Assembly: GCF_026627445.1 (NCBI RefSeq)
Contig: NZ_JAPNLJ010000022.1
Coordinates: 1 to 64,000 of the forward strand
Length of the DNA stretch: 64,000 nucleotides
Direction: 5' to 3'
DNA from: Streptomyces sp. H27-H1
GTDB taxonomy: Bacteria > Actinomycetota > Actinomycetes > Streptomycetales > Streptomycetaceae
A program made the position numbers and the translations under genes. This document shows, piece by piece, positions 1 to 9,737 of this stretch. The first letter of the stretch is position 1. Each line of letters opens with the position of its first letter. The notes beneath the pieces were generated by a model. It worked only from the letters and a program-made list of their open reading frames with translations. It did no database searches and was not told the origin of the DNA.

Positions 1-963
1 CCCGCCACCGGCTCCGCCGCGGCGGAGCCGGTGGCCGGCACCGAGCCGCCCTTCGACGCCACAGGGTCCGCAGCCGCGCCCGACCCCGCAGCCGCCCGGA
101 TCCCCAGCTACCCCGCCGCCGAGCGCGCCGTCAAAGCCGTCGCCGAAGCCGTGCGGTACGGGCAGTGGCGCCGGGGCAACGCCGATGTCGGGCAGGTGCC
201 CGAGTTCGAGGACATCGACGAGAGCGGGGCCGCCGGGCAGCTCTCCCGCCTGCTGGCCGGAGTAGGGGAGGAGCAGGTCCTCGCCCTGGCCGACCCCGAT
301 GCCCGCGAGCTGCTCGCCCGGTACGGGATCCGGGTGCTCACCACTCTCCCCGCCCCCAGCCCCGACGCCGCGGTCCGCGCCGCCCAGGTCCTCGGCTACC
401 CCGTCGCGCTCAAGACCACCGCCCCGCACCTGCGCCACCGCGCCGACCTCGGCGGCGTCCGCCTCGACCTCACCACCGAGGCCGAGCTGCGCCGCTCGTA
501 CGAGGAACTCACCCAGGCCCTGGGCAAGCCGCAGGAGCTGCTCCCCGTGGTCCAGTCGATGGTCCCCCGGGGCGTCGACACCGTCATCCGCTCCGTCATC
601 GACCCCGCCGCCGGCGCCGTACTGTCCTTCGGGCTCTCCGGGGTCGCCTCCGAACTGCTCGGCGACACCGCCCACCGGCTCGTCCCGGCCACCGACAAGG
701 ACGCGGCGAGCCTGCTCCGCTCGATCCGCACCGCCCCGCTGCTCTTCGGCTGGCGCGGCAGCGACCCCGTGGACACCCCCGCCCTGGAGGAACTGCTCCT
801 GCGCCTCTCCCGCCTCGTCGACGATCACCCCGAGGTGGTCGGGGTCTCCCTGGAGCCCGTAGTCGTCGCCACCGAGGGCTTGTCCGTGCTCAGCGCGACC
901 GTCCGCGTGGCCCACCCGCCCGCCCGCGGCGACCTCGGCCCGCGGACGCTTCCCAGCTACTGA
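1..963 (+). CDS. Acyl-CoA synthetase / Pat-type protein, C-terminal ATP-grasp part (5' truncated by window)
   Basis: The frame is open from the first base, so the start lies outside the window. The visible 320 residues end in an ATP-grasp domain of the NDP-forming acyl-CoA synthetase type. The stretch LLARYGIRVL is followed by the ATP-binding segment GYPVALKTTAPHLRHRADLGG and a C-terminal half around VPRGVDTVI. In Streptomyces such domains often form the tail of GNAT/CoA-binding/ATP-grasp fusion proteins (Pat-like lysine acetyltransferases), so the full gene is probably of that kind; only the ATP-grasp part can be seen here. It ends 47 bp before the DUF5998 gene on the same strand. The ATP-grasp family call is solid; the assignment to acetyltransferase or ligase is inference. 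Confidence 0.75.
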   Translation, partial: PATGSAAAEPVAGTEPPFDATGSAAAPDPAAARIPSYPAAERAVKAVAEAVRYGQWRRGNADVGQVPEFEDIDESGAAGQLSRLLAGVGEEQVLALADPDARELLARYGIRVLTTLPAPSPDAAVRAAQVLGYPVALKTTAPHLRHRADLGGVRLDLTTEAELRRSYEELTQALGKPQELLPVVQSMVPRGVDTVIRSVIDPAAGAVLSFGLSGVASELLGDTAHRLVPATDKDAASLLRSIRTAPLLFGWRGSDPVDTPALEELLLRLSRLVDDHPEVVGVSLEPVVVATEGLSVLSATVRVAHPPARGDLGPRTLPSY

Positions 964-1010
964 GGTACGGGGCGGCCAGGGTGCTCCGTGCGGGCCTTAG
1001 GATGGACCTC

Positions 1011-1607
1011 ATGGCGAAATCCGGTACGACGACCCAGGGGCTGCGCACGGCGATCGAGCGCAGCGGCTACTACCCCGCCCTCGTGGCCGAGGCCGTGGAG
1101 GCCGCGGTGGGCGGCGAGCCGATCGCGTCGTACCTGGTCCACCAGGAGACGACCTTCGACTCCAATGAGGTGCGCCGGCACGTCACCGTGCTGGTCCTCA
1201 CCGGCAACCGCTTCATCGTCAGCCACACCGACGAGCAGGCCGCCGACGCCGGGTCCCCGTCGCCGTACGCGACCACCTCCACCGAGTCGGTCAAGCTGGC
1301 CAGCATCTCCTCCGTGGTGCTCAGCCGCGTCGTCGCCAACCCGGAGTCCTACACTCCCGGCACGCTGCCCCGCGAGGTCGTCCTGACCATCGGCTGGGGC
1401 GCGGTCTCGCGCATCGACCTGGAGCCCGCCGCCTGCGGAGACCAGAACTGCGACGCCGACCACGGCTACACCGGCAACTCCACCGCCGACGACCTCAGCC
1501 TGCGCGTCAGCGAGGCCGGCGACGGCCCGGAGGCGGTCCGCCAGACCCTGCGCTTCGCCCAGTCGCTCAGCGAGGCGACGGCGGCAGCCTCCGCCCCCGC
1601 CCGCTGA
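1011..1607 (+). CDS. DUF5998 family protein
   Basis: This encodes a 198-residue cytoplasmic protein recognised as the conserved actinobacterial DUF5998 family. The N-terminal signature is IERSGYYPALVAEAVEAA, followed by a beta-rich middle with VTVLVLTGNRFIVSHTDE, and there are two cysteines in the C-terminal third (AACGDQNC). No catalytic motif or membrane segment is visible. An ATG nine bases upstream (1002) is also in frame; 1011 is preferred because homologues recalled from this family start at MAKS-like sequence. Its TGA overlaps the ATG of the phosphatase-like gene (TGATG), so the two are translationally coupled. The function is unknown; the constant link to the next gene suggests a shared role. 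Confidence 0.85.
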   Translation: MAKSGTTTQGLRTAIERSGYYPALVAEAVEAAVGGEPIASYLVHQETTFDSNEVRRHVTVLVLTGNRFIVSHTDEQAADAGSPSPYATTSTESVKLASISSVVLSRVVANPESYTPGTLPREVVLTIGWGAVSRIDLEPAACGDQNCDADHGYTGNSTADDLSLRVSEAGDGPEAVRQTLRFAQSLSEATAAASAPAR

Positions 1608-2812
1608 TGGCGTACTCCGCCGCGCAGAGCTGGCAGGACGAGCCGGAACTGCTGGACCTCGCCGGCGCTCCCGTCCCGGAGTACGGCACCGGATCGCTCG
1701 CCGACCTGCTGCCCACCCTCGTGGCCGGCCAGGGGGTACCCGGCTTCGAGGCCTCGATCGCCGAGCTGACCCCGGCCGACCGCAACTGCGTGTTCCTGGT
1801 CGACGGCATGGGCTGGGAGCAGATCAAGGCCCACCCGGACGAGGCCCCGTACCTCACCTCCCTCCTCGCCACCTCGCGCGGCGGCACCGGCCGCCCGATC
1901 ACCGCCGGCTTCCCGGCGACCACCGCCACCTCGCTGGCGTCCGTCGGCACCGGCCTGCCGCCCGCGCGGCACGGCCTGCCCGGCTACACCGTCCGCAATC
2001 CCGCCACCGGCGAACTGATGAACCAGCTCCGCTGGCACCCGTGGACCCCGCCCAAGCCCTGGCAGCCGTACCCGACCGTCTTCCAGCAGGCCGACGCGGC
2101 CGGCGTGGCCACGGCGCAGGTGTCCTCGCCCGCCTTCCAGACCACTCCGCTCACCAAGGTTGCGCTGAGCGGCGGCACCTTCCTCGGCCGGATGACCGGC
2201 GAGGACCGCATGGACCTCGCGGCCGAGCGGCTCGCGGCCGGCGACCGCTCGCTCGTCTACACGTACTACAGCGAGCTCGACGGGGCCGGCCACCGGCACG
2301 GCGTGGACTCCGACGCCTGGCGCGGCCAGCTCATGTACGTCGACCGACTCGTCCAGCGGCTCGCCGAGCAACTCCCGCCGCGCACCGCGCTGTACGTGAC
2401 CGCCGACCACGGCATGGTGGACATCCCCTTCGACGAGGACTCCCGCGTCGACTACGACGACGACTGGGAACTCGGCGCGGGCGTCGCCCTGTTGGGCGGC
2501 GAGGGCCGGGCCCGGCACGTGTACGCCGTACCGGGAGCCGAGGCCGACGTCCTGACCGTCTGGCGCGAGGTGCTCGGCGACCGCTTCTGGGTCGCGAGCC
2601 GCGCGGAAGCCCTGGAACTGGGCTGGTTCGGTACACCGGGCGAATGCGACGAGCGGGTCCTCGGCCGGATCGGCGACGTGATCGCCGCCGCCCAGGCCGA
2701 CGTGGCGATCACCGCCTCGCGCGCCGAGCCGAACGAGTCGGCCCTCGCGGGCATGCACGGCTCCATGACCCCGGCCGAGCAGCTCGTCCCGCTGCTCGAA
2801 ATCCGCTCCTGA
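1607..2812 (+). CDS. Alkaline phosphatase family / type I phosphodiesterase-nucleotide pyrophosphatase
   Basis: This 401-residue protein has the alkaline phosphatase superfamily fold of the type I phosphodiesterase / nucleotide pyrophosphatase group. Metal and nucleophile signatures are in order: FLVDGMGWEQI (first metal Asp), FPATTATSLASVGTG (Thr nucleophile region), YTYYSELDGAGHRHG (Asp/His metal ligands), VTADHGMVD (Asp-His pair), and a late His in GMHGSMTP. There is no signal peptide, so it is likely cytoplasmic. It is expected to hydrolyse a phosphodiester or pyrophosphate bond; the substrate cannot be read from the sequence. It overlaps the DUF5998 stop by one base and lies 58 bp ahead of tdk, probably in one transcript. 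Confidence 0.88.
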   Translation: MAYSAAQSWQDEPELLDLAGAPVPEYGTGSLADLLPTLVAGQGVPGFEASIAELTPADRNCVFLVDGMGWEQIKAHPDEAPYLTSLLATSRGGTGRPITAGFPATTATSLASVGTGLPPARHGLPGYTVRNPATGELMNQLRWHPWTPPKPWQPYPTVFQQADAAGVATAQVSSPAFQTTPLTKVALSGGTFLGRMTGEDRMDLAAERLAAGDRSLVYTYYSELDGAGHRHGVDSDAWRGQLMYVDRLVQRLAEQLPPRTALYVTADHGMVDIPFDEDSRVDYDDDWELGAGVALLGGEGRARHVYAVPGAEADVLTVWREVLGDRFWVASRAEALELGWFGTPGECDERVLGRIGDVIAAAQADVAITASRAEPNESALAGMHGSMTPAEQLVPLLEIRS

Positions 2813-2870
2813 CGCTCCCGAGCGCCCGCCCCCCACGCTTCCCCCTTCCTGGAAAGGCCCTGTACTCCCC

Positions 2871-3521
2871 ATGCCCGAGCTGGTGTTCTTCTCCGGAACG
2901 ATGGACTGCGGAAAAAGCACGCTGGCGCTCCAGATTGCCCACAACCGTGACGCGAGAGGGCTTCAGGGCGTGATCTTCACGCGGGACGACCGGGCGGGGG
3001 AGGGCAAGCTGTCCTCCCGCCTGGGCCTGGTGACGGAGGCGGTGGAGGCGCCGGAGGGCATGGACCTGTACGCGTACCTGGTCGCCCAGCTGTCGAAGGG
3101 TGGCAAGGCGGACTACGTGATCGTGGACGAGGCGCAGTTCCTCGCCCCCGACCAGATCGACCAGCTCGCCCGCATCGTCGACGACCTCGGCCTGGACGTG
3201 TTCGCCTTCGGCATCACCACCGACTTCCGCACCAAACTCTTCCCCGGCTCGCAGCGTCTGATCGAGCTGGCCGACCGCATCGAACAGCTCCAGGTCGAGG
3301 CCCTGTGCTGGTGCGGCGCCCGCGCCACCCACAACGCCCGCACGATAGACGGTGAGATGGTCGTCGAGGGCGCCCAGGTCGTCGTAGGCGATGTGAACCG
3401 CCCGGCGGGAGAGATCGGCTACGAAGTCCTCTGCCGCCGCCACCACCGCCGCCGCATGACCTCGGCCGCGGCCCACGCGGGCGCCCTCTCTCCGGATGTC
3501 CTCCCGGTCAACCACGTCTGA
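2871..3521 (+). CDS. tdk: Thymidine kinase, intact copy
   Basis: Thymidine kinase transfers the gamma phosphate of ATP to thymidine in the salvage pathway. The protein is 216 residues, normal for type II bacterial kinases. The P-loop is SGTMDCGKST (residues 8-17). The Walker B-like segment is DYVIVDEAQF, and the usual ITTDFRTKLFPGS follows. The zinc-site cysteines sit in LCWCGARAT and in LCRRHH near the C-terminus. This is the only copy in the window with a start codon and a working P-loop. Three more 3' copies lie downstream (9738-10350, 12966-13583, 14986-15435), plus short relics at 24044 and 35290. It is the likely parent locus at which the toxin cassettes accumulated. Confidence 0.97.
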   Translation: MPELVFFSGTMDCGKSTLALQIAHNRDARGLQGVIFTRDDRAGEGKLSSRLGLVTEAVEAPEGMDLYAYLVAQLSKGGKADYVIVDEAQFLAPDQIDQLARIVDDLGLDVFAFGITTDFRTKLFPGSQRLIELADRIEQLQVEALCWCGARATHNARTIDGEMVVEGAQVVVGDVNRPAGEIGYEVLCRRHHRRRMTSAAAHAGALSPDVLPVNHV

Positions 3522-3545
3522 CAGGGCCCTCCCAGGGGGCCTGAG

Positions 3546-3571
3546 GGAACCGGTGGGGTCCCCGATAGCGT
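3546..3571 (+). promoter_or_regulatory. Conserved promoter-like element of toxin module 1 (GGAAC-N17-GCGT)
   Basis: GGAAC at 3546-3550 is followed after exactly 17 bases by GCGT at 3568-3571, about 43 bp before the ATG at 3614. The same element with the same spacing occurs before the other two modules at 13642 and 35337. It resembles ECF sigma (SigE-type) promoters, which have GGAAC at -35. The sequence conservation is seen directly; the sigma-factor assignment is inference. Confidence 0.5.
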
Positions 3572-3656
3572 GTTCCTCTAGGACGCTGGCCGGCGCTGGA
3601 GGGGATGCAGCCCATGGAACTGACCGTAGAGATCGCGGCGATACGGGACGGGGTGG

Positions 3657-4028
3657 GTGGGTGATCCCGGCCGTTTGCTGGGGGAGTTCCGGCGGGCCGT
3701 CCTGCTGGTTCCGGTCGCCGACGGCCCCGATGGTGGCCTGATGCCGGCGGTGTCGGGCGGCATCCGCTGGATCTATGCCTTCACCGACGAGGAGGCTTTG
3801 GCCCGGTTCGCCGAGGCGCGCGGGGAGTCCGGCCGGGAGTGGGAGTTCCTCTCGGTGCTGGGCGCGCGGCTGGTGGATGCGGTGGTTCCGATGGCGGACG
3901 GTCCCGCCGGTGTGGCCGTGAACGTCGCGGACGGGGACGGGGACGGGTCGATGTTCTTCCCGCCGGTGGCGGGGATCGTTCCCGAGGGCAGCGCCGTGGA
4001 TATCGGTGACCGTGGGGAGGTGGCCTGA
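3657..4028 (+). CDS. SseB-like family protein of toxin module 1, N-terminus frameshifted
   Basis: This ORF of 123 residues matches the second-module protein at 35404 almost throughout: GGIRWIYAFTDEEAL, REWEFLSVLGARLVD, and FFPPVAGIVP. The family resembles SseB-like small proteins found beside Rhs loci in Streptomyces; its role there, chaperone or adaptor, is not known. The natural start should be the ATG at 3614, which has the same upstream sequence as module 2. That frame stops after 16 codons because of an indel in a G-rich run near 3645-3660. The GTG at 3657 is the best in-frame start left. Its TGA overlaps the ATG of the next gene. It may be a weakly translated or dead copy. Confidence 0.6.
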   Translation: MGDPGRLLGEFRRAVLLVPVADGPDGGLMPAVSGGIRWIYAFTDEEALARFAEARGESGREWEFLSVLGARLVDAVVPMADGPAGVAVNVADGDGDGSMFFPPVAGIVPEGSAVDIGDRGEVA

Positions 4029-4591
4029 TGGCGGGGAACGGGGATCTCGAGGTTTCGCCGGCTGCGGTCAAGAACATTCAGGATGGTCTGCGGGCGGCGA
4101 TCGGGGAGTTGCGGGAGTCGGGGGACGCGGCCGGTGCGTCGATGGGCGCGGGGTTCGAGAACTTGGCGATGACGGGGATGGAGGCCGGGCACGCCGGGCT
4201 CGCCACCGACTTTGAGGATTTCTGCGAGCGCTGGGAGTGGGGTGTTCGCAGTCTGGTGCAGAACGCGAGCACGCTGGCCCAGTCGTTGGGGATCGCGGCG
4301 GGGACGGTGTGGGAGGAGGAGCAGTATCTCCACGGCACGTTCCGGGTGGTCGCGAACGCCGCGTACGGCAATCCGCACGCCAGTGAGGACGAGATCGAGA
4401 AGAAGCCGTGGGGCGAGATCTTCTCCGCGGACGTCTACAAGCCCGATTACAGCGCGGAGTCCTTCGAGAAGAGTGCCGAGGACATGAAGAAGACCTGGTC
4501 GGACACGGGGGACACGATCACCTCCACGGGCAGGATCGGTTCGTTGAAGGACCTGCTGGAGCAGGCCAAGCGGGACGGGGACGGTCACTGA
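4028..4591 (+). CDS. ESX/WXG-like helical partner protein of toxin module 1
   Basis: This 187-residue protein is mostly alpha-helical and acidic with no signal peptide or membrane segment. It begins with NGDLEVSPAAVKNIQDGL and has a helix-turn-helix core around FCERWEWGVRSLVQNAS, then a conserved tail ending LLEQAKRDGDGH. Arrangement and length fit the small ESX-type partners that travel with WXG/LXG polymorphic toxins. A WEW motif stands where WXG proteins carry W-x-G, so the relationship is only suggestive. It starts on the stop of the SseB-like gene and its own TGA overlaps the Rhs ATG, implying translational coupling of all three. The module-2 copy at 35814 is nearly identical, with changes clustered in the last third. 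Confidence 0.7.
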   Translation: MAGNGDLEVSPAAVKNIQDGLRAAIGELRESGDAAGASMGAGFENLAMTGMEAGHAGLATDFEDFCERWEWGVRSLVQNASTLAQSLGIAAGTVWEEEQYLHGTFRVVANAAYGNPHASEDEIEKKPWGEIFSADVYKPDYSAESFEKSAEDMKKTWSDTGDTITSTGRIGSLKDLLEQAKRDGDGH

Positions 4592-7500
4592 TGGGGTGGC
4601 GGGACTTCGTTCCGGACGGGGTCGAGGACTGGGCCGAGGACCGGGTCGAGGACGTGGGTGACGCGGTCGAGTGGACCGGCGACAAGGCGGCCGGTCTTGC
4701 CGAGGACGTCGGCCTGGATGACGCCGGTGACTGGATCCGTGACAAGAGCCGCTCGGCTGCCAACCGGCTGGGCGCGGACGTCGCGGAGTTGGAGCTGGGC
4801 CAGACCGAGGAGCCGAACAAGCTGGTCTACGGCAGTGTGTCGAAGATACGCGCGCAGGTCTCCCACCTGAACGACTTCAAGGCGTCTTTCGACAAGGTCG
4901 GCAACGGGCTGAAGGGGATGGGGGAGCCGGACGGCCTGAAGGGCAGGACGGCGGATTCGTTCAGGGAGTCGGTGGCGAAGGAGCCGCCGCGGTGGTTCAA
5001 GGCGGCGGAGGCGTTCGGGAAGGCCGCAGACGTGATGGGCCGGTTCGCCGAGACCGTCGAGTGGGCGCAGGGCCAGGCCAAGGAGGCGTTGGAGGAGTAC
5101 AACCGGGCGAAGAAGGTCTCCACCGAGGCTCGCACCGCGCACAACAAGCTGGTCGACACCTACAACAACGCGCTGAAGGCGAAGCAGGACCCGCTGCCGC
5201 CCCGCCCCTCGGAGAACTTCACCGATCCGGGTACCGCGATCGCGACGGCCGCGCAGGACAAGCTGGATACGGCCCGCAAGCAGCGCAACGACGTCGCGGA
5301 GACGGTTCGTACGGCGGTGCGGGCGGCGCGGGACGCGGCTCCGCCGAAGCCCTCGTACGCGAAGCAGCTCGGCGACGGCATGGATTACCTGGATCTCGCC
5401 AAGACGCACCTGACGGGTGGTGTCATCAAGGGCACGGCCGGGATTGTGAACTTTGCGCGTGCGCTCAATCCGATGGATCCGTACAACCTGACGCATCCGG
5501 CCGAGTACGTCACCAATCTGAACTCGACGGCGGCGGGTCTGGTCACGGCGGCCAACGACCCGATGGGCGCGGGCAAGAAGATGCTCGCCGAGTTCATGAA
5601 GGACCCCTCCGAGGGACTTGGGAAGATGATCCCGGAACTTGTCGGTTCCAAGGGCTTGGGCGCGCTCAAGAAGGGCGCCACGGTCGCCAAGCACGCCGAT
5701 GACGTCAAGCCCGGCCGCGGCCAACTCGACCAGGACGGCCCCGACGGCCCCTCGCGCGCCCCCAACGACAAGACGTGCATCGACGACCCGGTCGACGTCG
5801 CGACCGGGCGGATGGTTCTGCCGCAGACCGACCTCGTCCTGCCGGGCTCGCTGCCGCTGGCCCTCACCCGCACCTTTGAGTCCTCGTACCGGTCCGGCCG
5901 TTGGTTCGGGCCGTCCTGGGCCGGCACGCTCGACCAGCGGTTGGAGATCGACGCCGAAGGGGTCGTCCGGATCGGCGAGGACGGCAGCCTGCTGCGCTAC
6001 CCGCACCCCGCCCCGGGCGTCCCCGTGTTCCCCACCCATGGCCGGCGCTGGCCACTGGATCGCACGCCCGAGGGTGAGTTCACGGTCACCGACCCCGACG
6101 CGGGCCGGGTTTGGCACTACACCGCAGAGGGCGCCCTGATTCTGCTCGACGACCGTAACGGTGCCTGGATCGCGTACGAGTACGACGATGACGGCAGCCC
6201 GTCAGCCGTCAGCCACAGCGGCGGCTACCGGGTGTGCATCACCACCGCCGAGGGCCGGATCACCTCGCTCTCCCTGGGTGACGGCACCAGGATCCTGGAC
6301 TACGGCTTCGACGGCGGCCACCTCACCGAGGTAGTCAATTCCTCGGAGAAACCACTCCGTTTCGGCTACGACGAACAGGCCCGCATCACCTCCTGGACCG
6401 ACACCAACGGCCATCACTTCGATTACGCCTACGACGACCGCGGCCGCTGCATCGCCCAGTCGGGCACCAACGGCCACCTCAACATGCACTACTCGTACGA
6501 GCCGGGCGTCACCCGCGCCACGAACGCACTGGGCCACCTCCGGCGGTACGAGACGAACGAGCGGGCGCAGGTGGTGGCCGAGACCGATGCCACCGGTGCG
6601 TTGGTCCGTACCGAACGCGACCGTTTCAACCGCCTGCTATCGCACACCGACCCGCTGGGCCACCGGACCAGCCTCTCGTACGACGAGGCAGGCCGGGTCA
6701 CGTCCGTGGTGGGACCGGATGGCCGTAGGTCGACGGCGGAGCACAACGGCCTCGGCCGCCCGGTGCGGATCGTGAACTCCGATGGCACCGTGGTCCGGCA
6801 GACCTTCGACGAGCGGGGAAACCGCACCTCGGTGACGGGCTCTTCGGGCAGCACCACTCGCTTCGCCTACGACGAGCGCGGGCACATCGCCTCGGTGACC
6901 GACGCACTGGGCAACATGACGGCGGTCCGCTGCAATGCGGCAGGACTCCTCGTCGAGACGGTCGATCCTCCGGGCAACGTCACCCGTTGGGAGCACGACG
7001 CCTTCGGCCGTACCACCGCAGTGACGGATCCACTGGGCCACACCGTCCGCATGGAGTGGAGCGTGGAGGGCCGGATGCTGCGCCGTACGGCCCCGGACGG
7101 CAGCTCGGAGTCGTGGACGTACGACGGCGAGGGCAACTGCGTCCGGTTCACCGACGCCGCAGGCGGCACGACCTTCTCCGAGTACGGGGACTTCGACCTG
7201 CTCTCCGCCCGCACCGGCCCGGACGGAGTGCGGTACAGCTTCACTCACGATGCCGAGCTGCGGCTCACGGACGTCACACCCGCAGGGCCTGACCTGGTCG
7301 TATAGGTACGATCCGGCGGGCCGCCTGGTCGGAGAGAGGGATTTCGACGCCCGCCTCACCGGCTACACCTACGATCCGGCGGGTCGCCTCACGGCCCGCA
7401 CGACGGCCACCGGCGAACGGATCACCTACGCGTACAACGAGCGGGGCCAGGTCCTCCGCAAGGAGGCCGCCGGAGCGGTTACGACGTACGAGTACGACGT

Positions 7501-9244
7501 CTCGGGCAAGCTCGCCCGGATCGTCGGCCCGGAAGCAGAGGTCAAACGGTTGCGGGACCGGGCCGGACGGCTGCGCTCCGAGACGGTCGACGGCCGCACG
7601 CTGACCTTCACCCACGATGAGGTGGGTCGTCGGACGGGTCGCACCACCCCCGTGGGGGAGCAGACCGAGTGGACGTACGACGCGGCCGGCCGCCGGACCC
7701 GCCTCACCACGGCGGGCCGAACGGTCACCTTCGAACGTGATGCCGCGGGCCGGACCCTGTCACGCTCCCTGGGCGGTGGAGCCTCGCTCTCCCACACCTT
7801 CGACGAAGTGGGCCGCCTCACGGGGCAGCAGCTGATCGGCCACGATGGCCGGGGCCTGCGACGACGCGGCTACGCCTACCGCGCAGACGGTGCTCTCACG
7901 GATGTCGATGACAGCCTGACCGGCCCCAGTGCCATCACCCTCGACGCGGCTTCCCGCGTCACGGCGGTCGACGCGGAGAACTGGACCGAGCGGTACACCT
8001 ACGACGAGGCCGGCAACCAGACCTCGGCCTCATGGCCGACCTCACACCCCGGCGGCAAGGCCCAGGGGGACCGGGTGTACGAGGGCACCCGTATCCAGCG
8101 TGCCGGCTCGGTTCGCTACGAGTACGACGCGGCGGGCCGCGTCACCCTCCGGCAGAAGGTCCGCCTTTCCCGCAAGCCCGACACCTGGCGGTACACGTGG
8201 GACTGCGAGGACCGGCTCACCTCGGTGATCACGCCGGACGGCACGACCTGGCGGTACCGGTACGACCCGCTGGGGCGTCGCACTTCCAAACAGCGTCTCT
8301 CCGGATCCGGAGAGGTGGTGGAGGAGACCCTGTTCACCTGGGACGGCCCGGTGCTGTGCGAACAGACCACGGTCTCGCCCGACCTGCCGCACCCGATCAC
8401 GCTGACCTGGAACCACCAGGGCGCGCACCCGCTGACGCAGACGGAGCGCATCACCACGGGCTCCTCCCAGTCCGAGATCGACACCCGGTTCTTCTCGATC
8501 GTCACGGACTTGGTGGGCACTCCGACCGAGCTGGTCGACGAGAGCGGGCAGATAGCCTGGCACACTCGGGCCACCGTGTGGGGCACGACCACCTGGAACC
8601 GGGACGCGACGGCGTACACCCCGCTCCGGTTCCCCGGGCAGTACTTCGACCCCGAGTCAGGCCTCCACTACAACGTCTTCCGGACCTACGACCCGGAGAC
8701 GGCGCGCTATCTCTCGCCCGACCCGCTGGGTCTCGCCCCGGCAGCCAACCCCGTGGCCTACGTCCACAACCCGCACACCTGGGCCGACCCGCTGGGCCTG
8801 ACACCGTGTCCTGAGGACGAGCATCTGTTCCGGGGCACCACGCGCGGATTCGACGGAAGCCCGGGCGTCCAGGAGCTGACCATCACGCCGACGTCGACCG
8901 ACCCCGGTGTGGCGACGGTGTTCGCGACCCGGGCCCAGGAGTTCGGTGACGCCATCGTCCAAGTCGTCCCGCGCAGTTCCCTGGACGGGGTGGAGACTTA
9001 TCACGGCTACATCCGGCGGGAGGCGGAGGTACCCGTCGGTCTGACCCCGGCGGAGGTCACGGCCCGTGCGTCGGCGGAGATTCCGTCCGCGGCTGCCCGT
9101 GACATCCTGAGGGACATGGGCATCCATGTCCCCAGTCGGATCAACCAGGCGGACATGGACCCCCTGCTGGAATACGACGTCCCTAAACTGACGCCGGAAC
9201 AGATCTCGGAATTCGTTCGAAGGGCTCATGAGTATGGCGGCTGA
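4591..9244 (+). pseudogene. Rhs polymorphic toxin 1 (T7SS-type N-terminus, YD repeats, ART-like tip), split by a 2-nt deletion
   Basis: Domains in order: a helical WXG/T7SS-signal-like region (about residues 1-230, from GWRDFVPDG), a linker, and a DUF6531 entry (CIDDPVDVATGRM, near residue 395). Then come many YD repeats, an RHS core ending in DPLGL, and a variable tip. The first frame runs 4591-7305. Beside module 2, the sequence near 7270 has lost two bases (GTCAC-ACCC against GTGACCAACCC). The rest of the protein continues in another frame to 9244. Apart from this the downstream frame is open to the end, so the lesion looks recent. The intact protein would be about 1550 residues, exported and likely used against neighbouring bacteria. 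Translation of the tip needs a frameshift or internal initiation. Confidence 0.85.
8806..9244 (+). other. Toxin tip of Rhs 1: ADP-ribosyltransferase-like domain
   Basis: Right after the RHS core boundary (DPLGL twice, 8724-8803) the sequence changes to a unique domain of about 145 residues. It opens with HLFRGTTRGFDG, has TSTDPGVATVFATRA, and then a Glu-rich strand YIRREAEVPVGLTPAEV. The order Arg, Ser/Thr strand, Glu matches the R-S-E pattern of the ART superfamily, as in several polymorphic-toxin tips. The fold call is inference from motif spacing. The tip is not shared with module 2, as expected for an exchangeable warhead. Confidence 0.5.
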
Positions 9245-9515
9245 CACCCACCGGCTCCTCATCATCTCGGTCGAGAGCGCAGAAACCTCACGGGCCGTCT
9301 GCGTGGTGCGGAGCCTGTACGGCTCCGCACGCGTCGGGACGCTCTACCAGCTGCCTTCCCCGGCGGACGGAACCGTGGAACTGACGGAGATCGAGTGGTA
9401 CGGGCATTCCCGGGAGGTGCTGGACGAAATGCACCACGGGAAGGTCTGCCTCGTAGGGTCCGGTGCGGGTGCGCTGCGGGCCGAGGACGCCCTGGCGGTG
9501 CAGGAACGGAGGTGA
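9228..9515 (+). CDS. Putative immunity protein for Rhs tip 1
   Basis: This is a 95-residue, probably beta-rich cytoplasmic protein with no signal peptide. It starts 17 bp inside the end of the Rhs frame, the usual toxin-immunity coupling. Recognisable segments are HRLLIISVESAE, a middle VGTLYQLPSPADG and the tail GSGAGALRAEDALAVQERR. I do not recognise a named immunity family. The functional call rests on position, small size and uniqueness compared with module 2. The last 20 or so codons and the following 140 bp reappear at 25610-25815, which shows that a related cassette once sat there. Confidence 0.65.
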   Translation: MSMAADTHRLLIISVESAETSRAVCVVRSLYGSARVGTLYQLPSPADGTVELTEIEWYGHSREVLDEMHHGKVCLVGSGAGALRAEDALAVQERR

Positions 9516-9652
9516 CCGGACCTCCGATCCAGGTCAAGCTCGGGACGGCCGGCCTTGGACGACGGGCAGGCGGTATCGGAAACATCCCTCGCGCGGGAGG
9601 TCTTCAGCAACGGGCTGGGCGCGCTGACCCGCAGTCGGACGCGGGCTGAGGG
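9452..9652 (+). repeat. Dispersed repeat, copy A (immunity 3' end plus downstream flank)
   Basis: About 200 bp from within immunity gene 1 to 9652 are repeated, with roughly a dozen substitutions and one 3-nt insertion, at 25610-25815. The part past the immunity stop contains an in-frame TTG-started stretch (9555, LDDGQAVSETSLAREVF) whose differences between copies are mostly silent and whose only indel is a codon. That hints at a coding remnant of unknown function. Confidence 0.8.
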
Positions 9653-9737
9653 TCGCGGTTCGGGGTGCATGGCCCAGACCCTGCCCTCGTACAGACGACT
9701 TCGCGGTGATCCCGCTCCTGAAAGTTGGTGGATGGCC

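Noticed and set aside
4585-6117. Long minus-strand frame opposite Rhs 1 (and a similar one at 36371-39094 opposite Rhs 2)
   Set aside because: Both are antisense shadows; presence in both modules only reflects the near-identical sense sequence.
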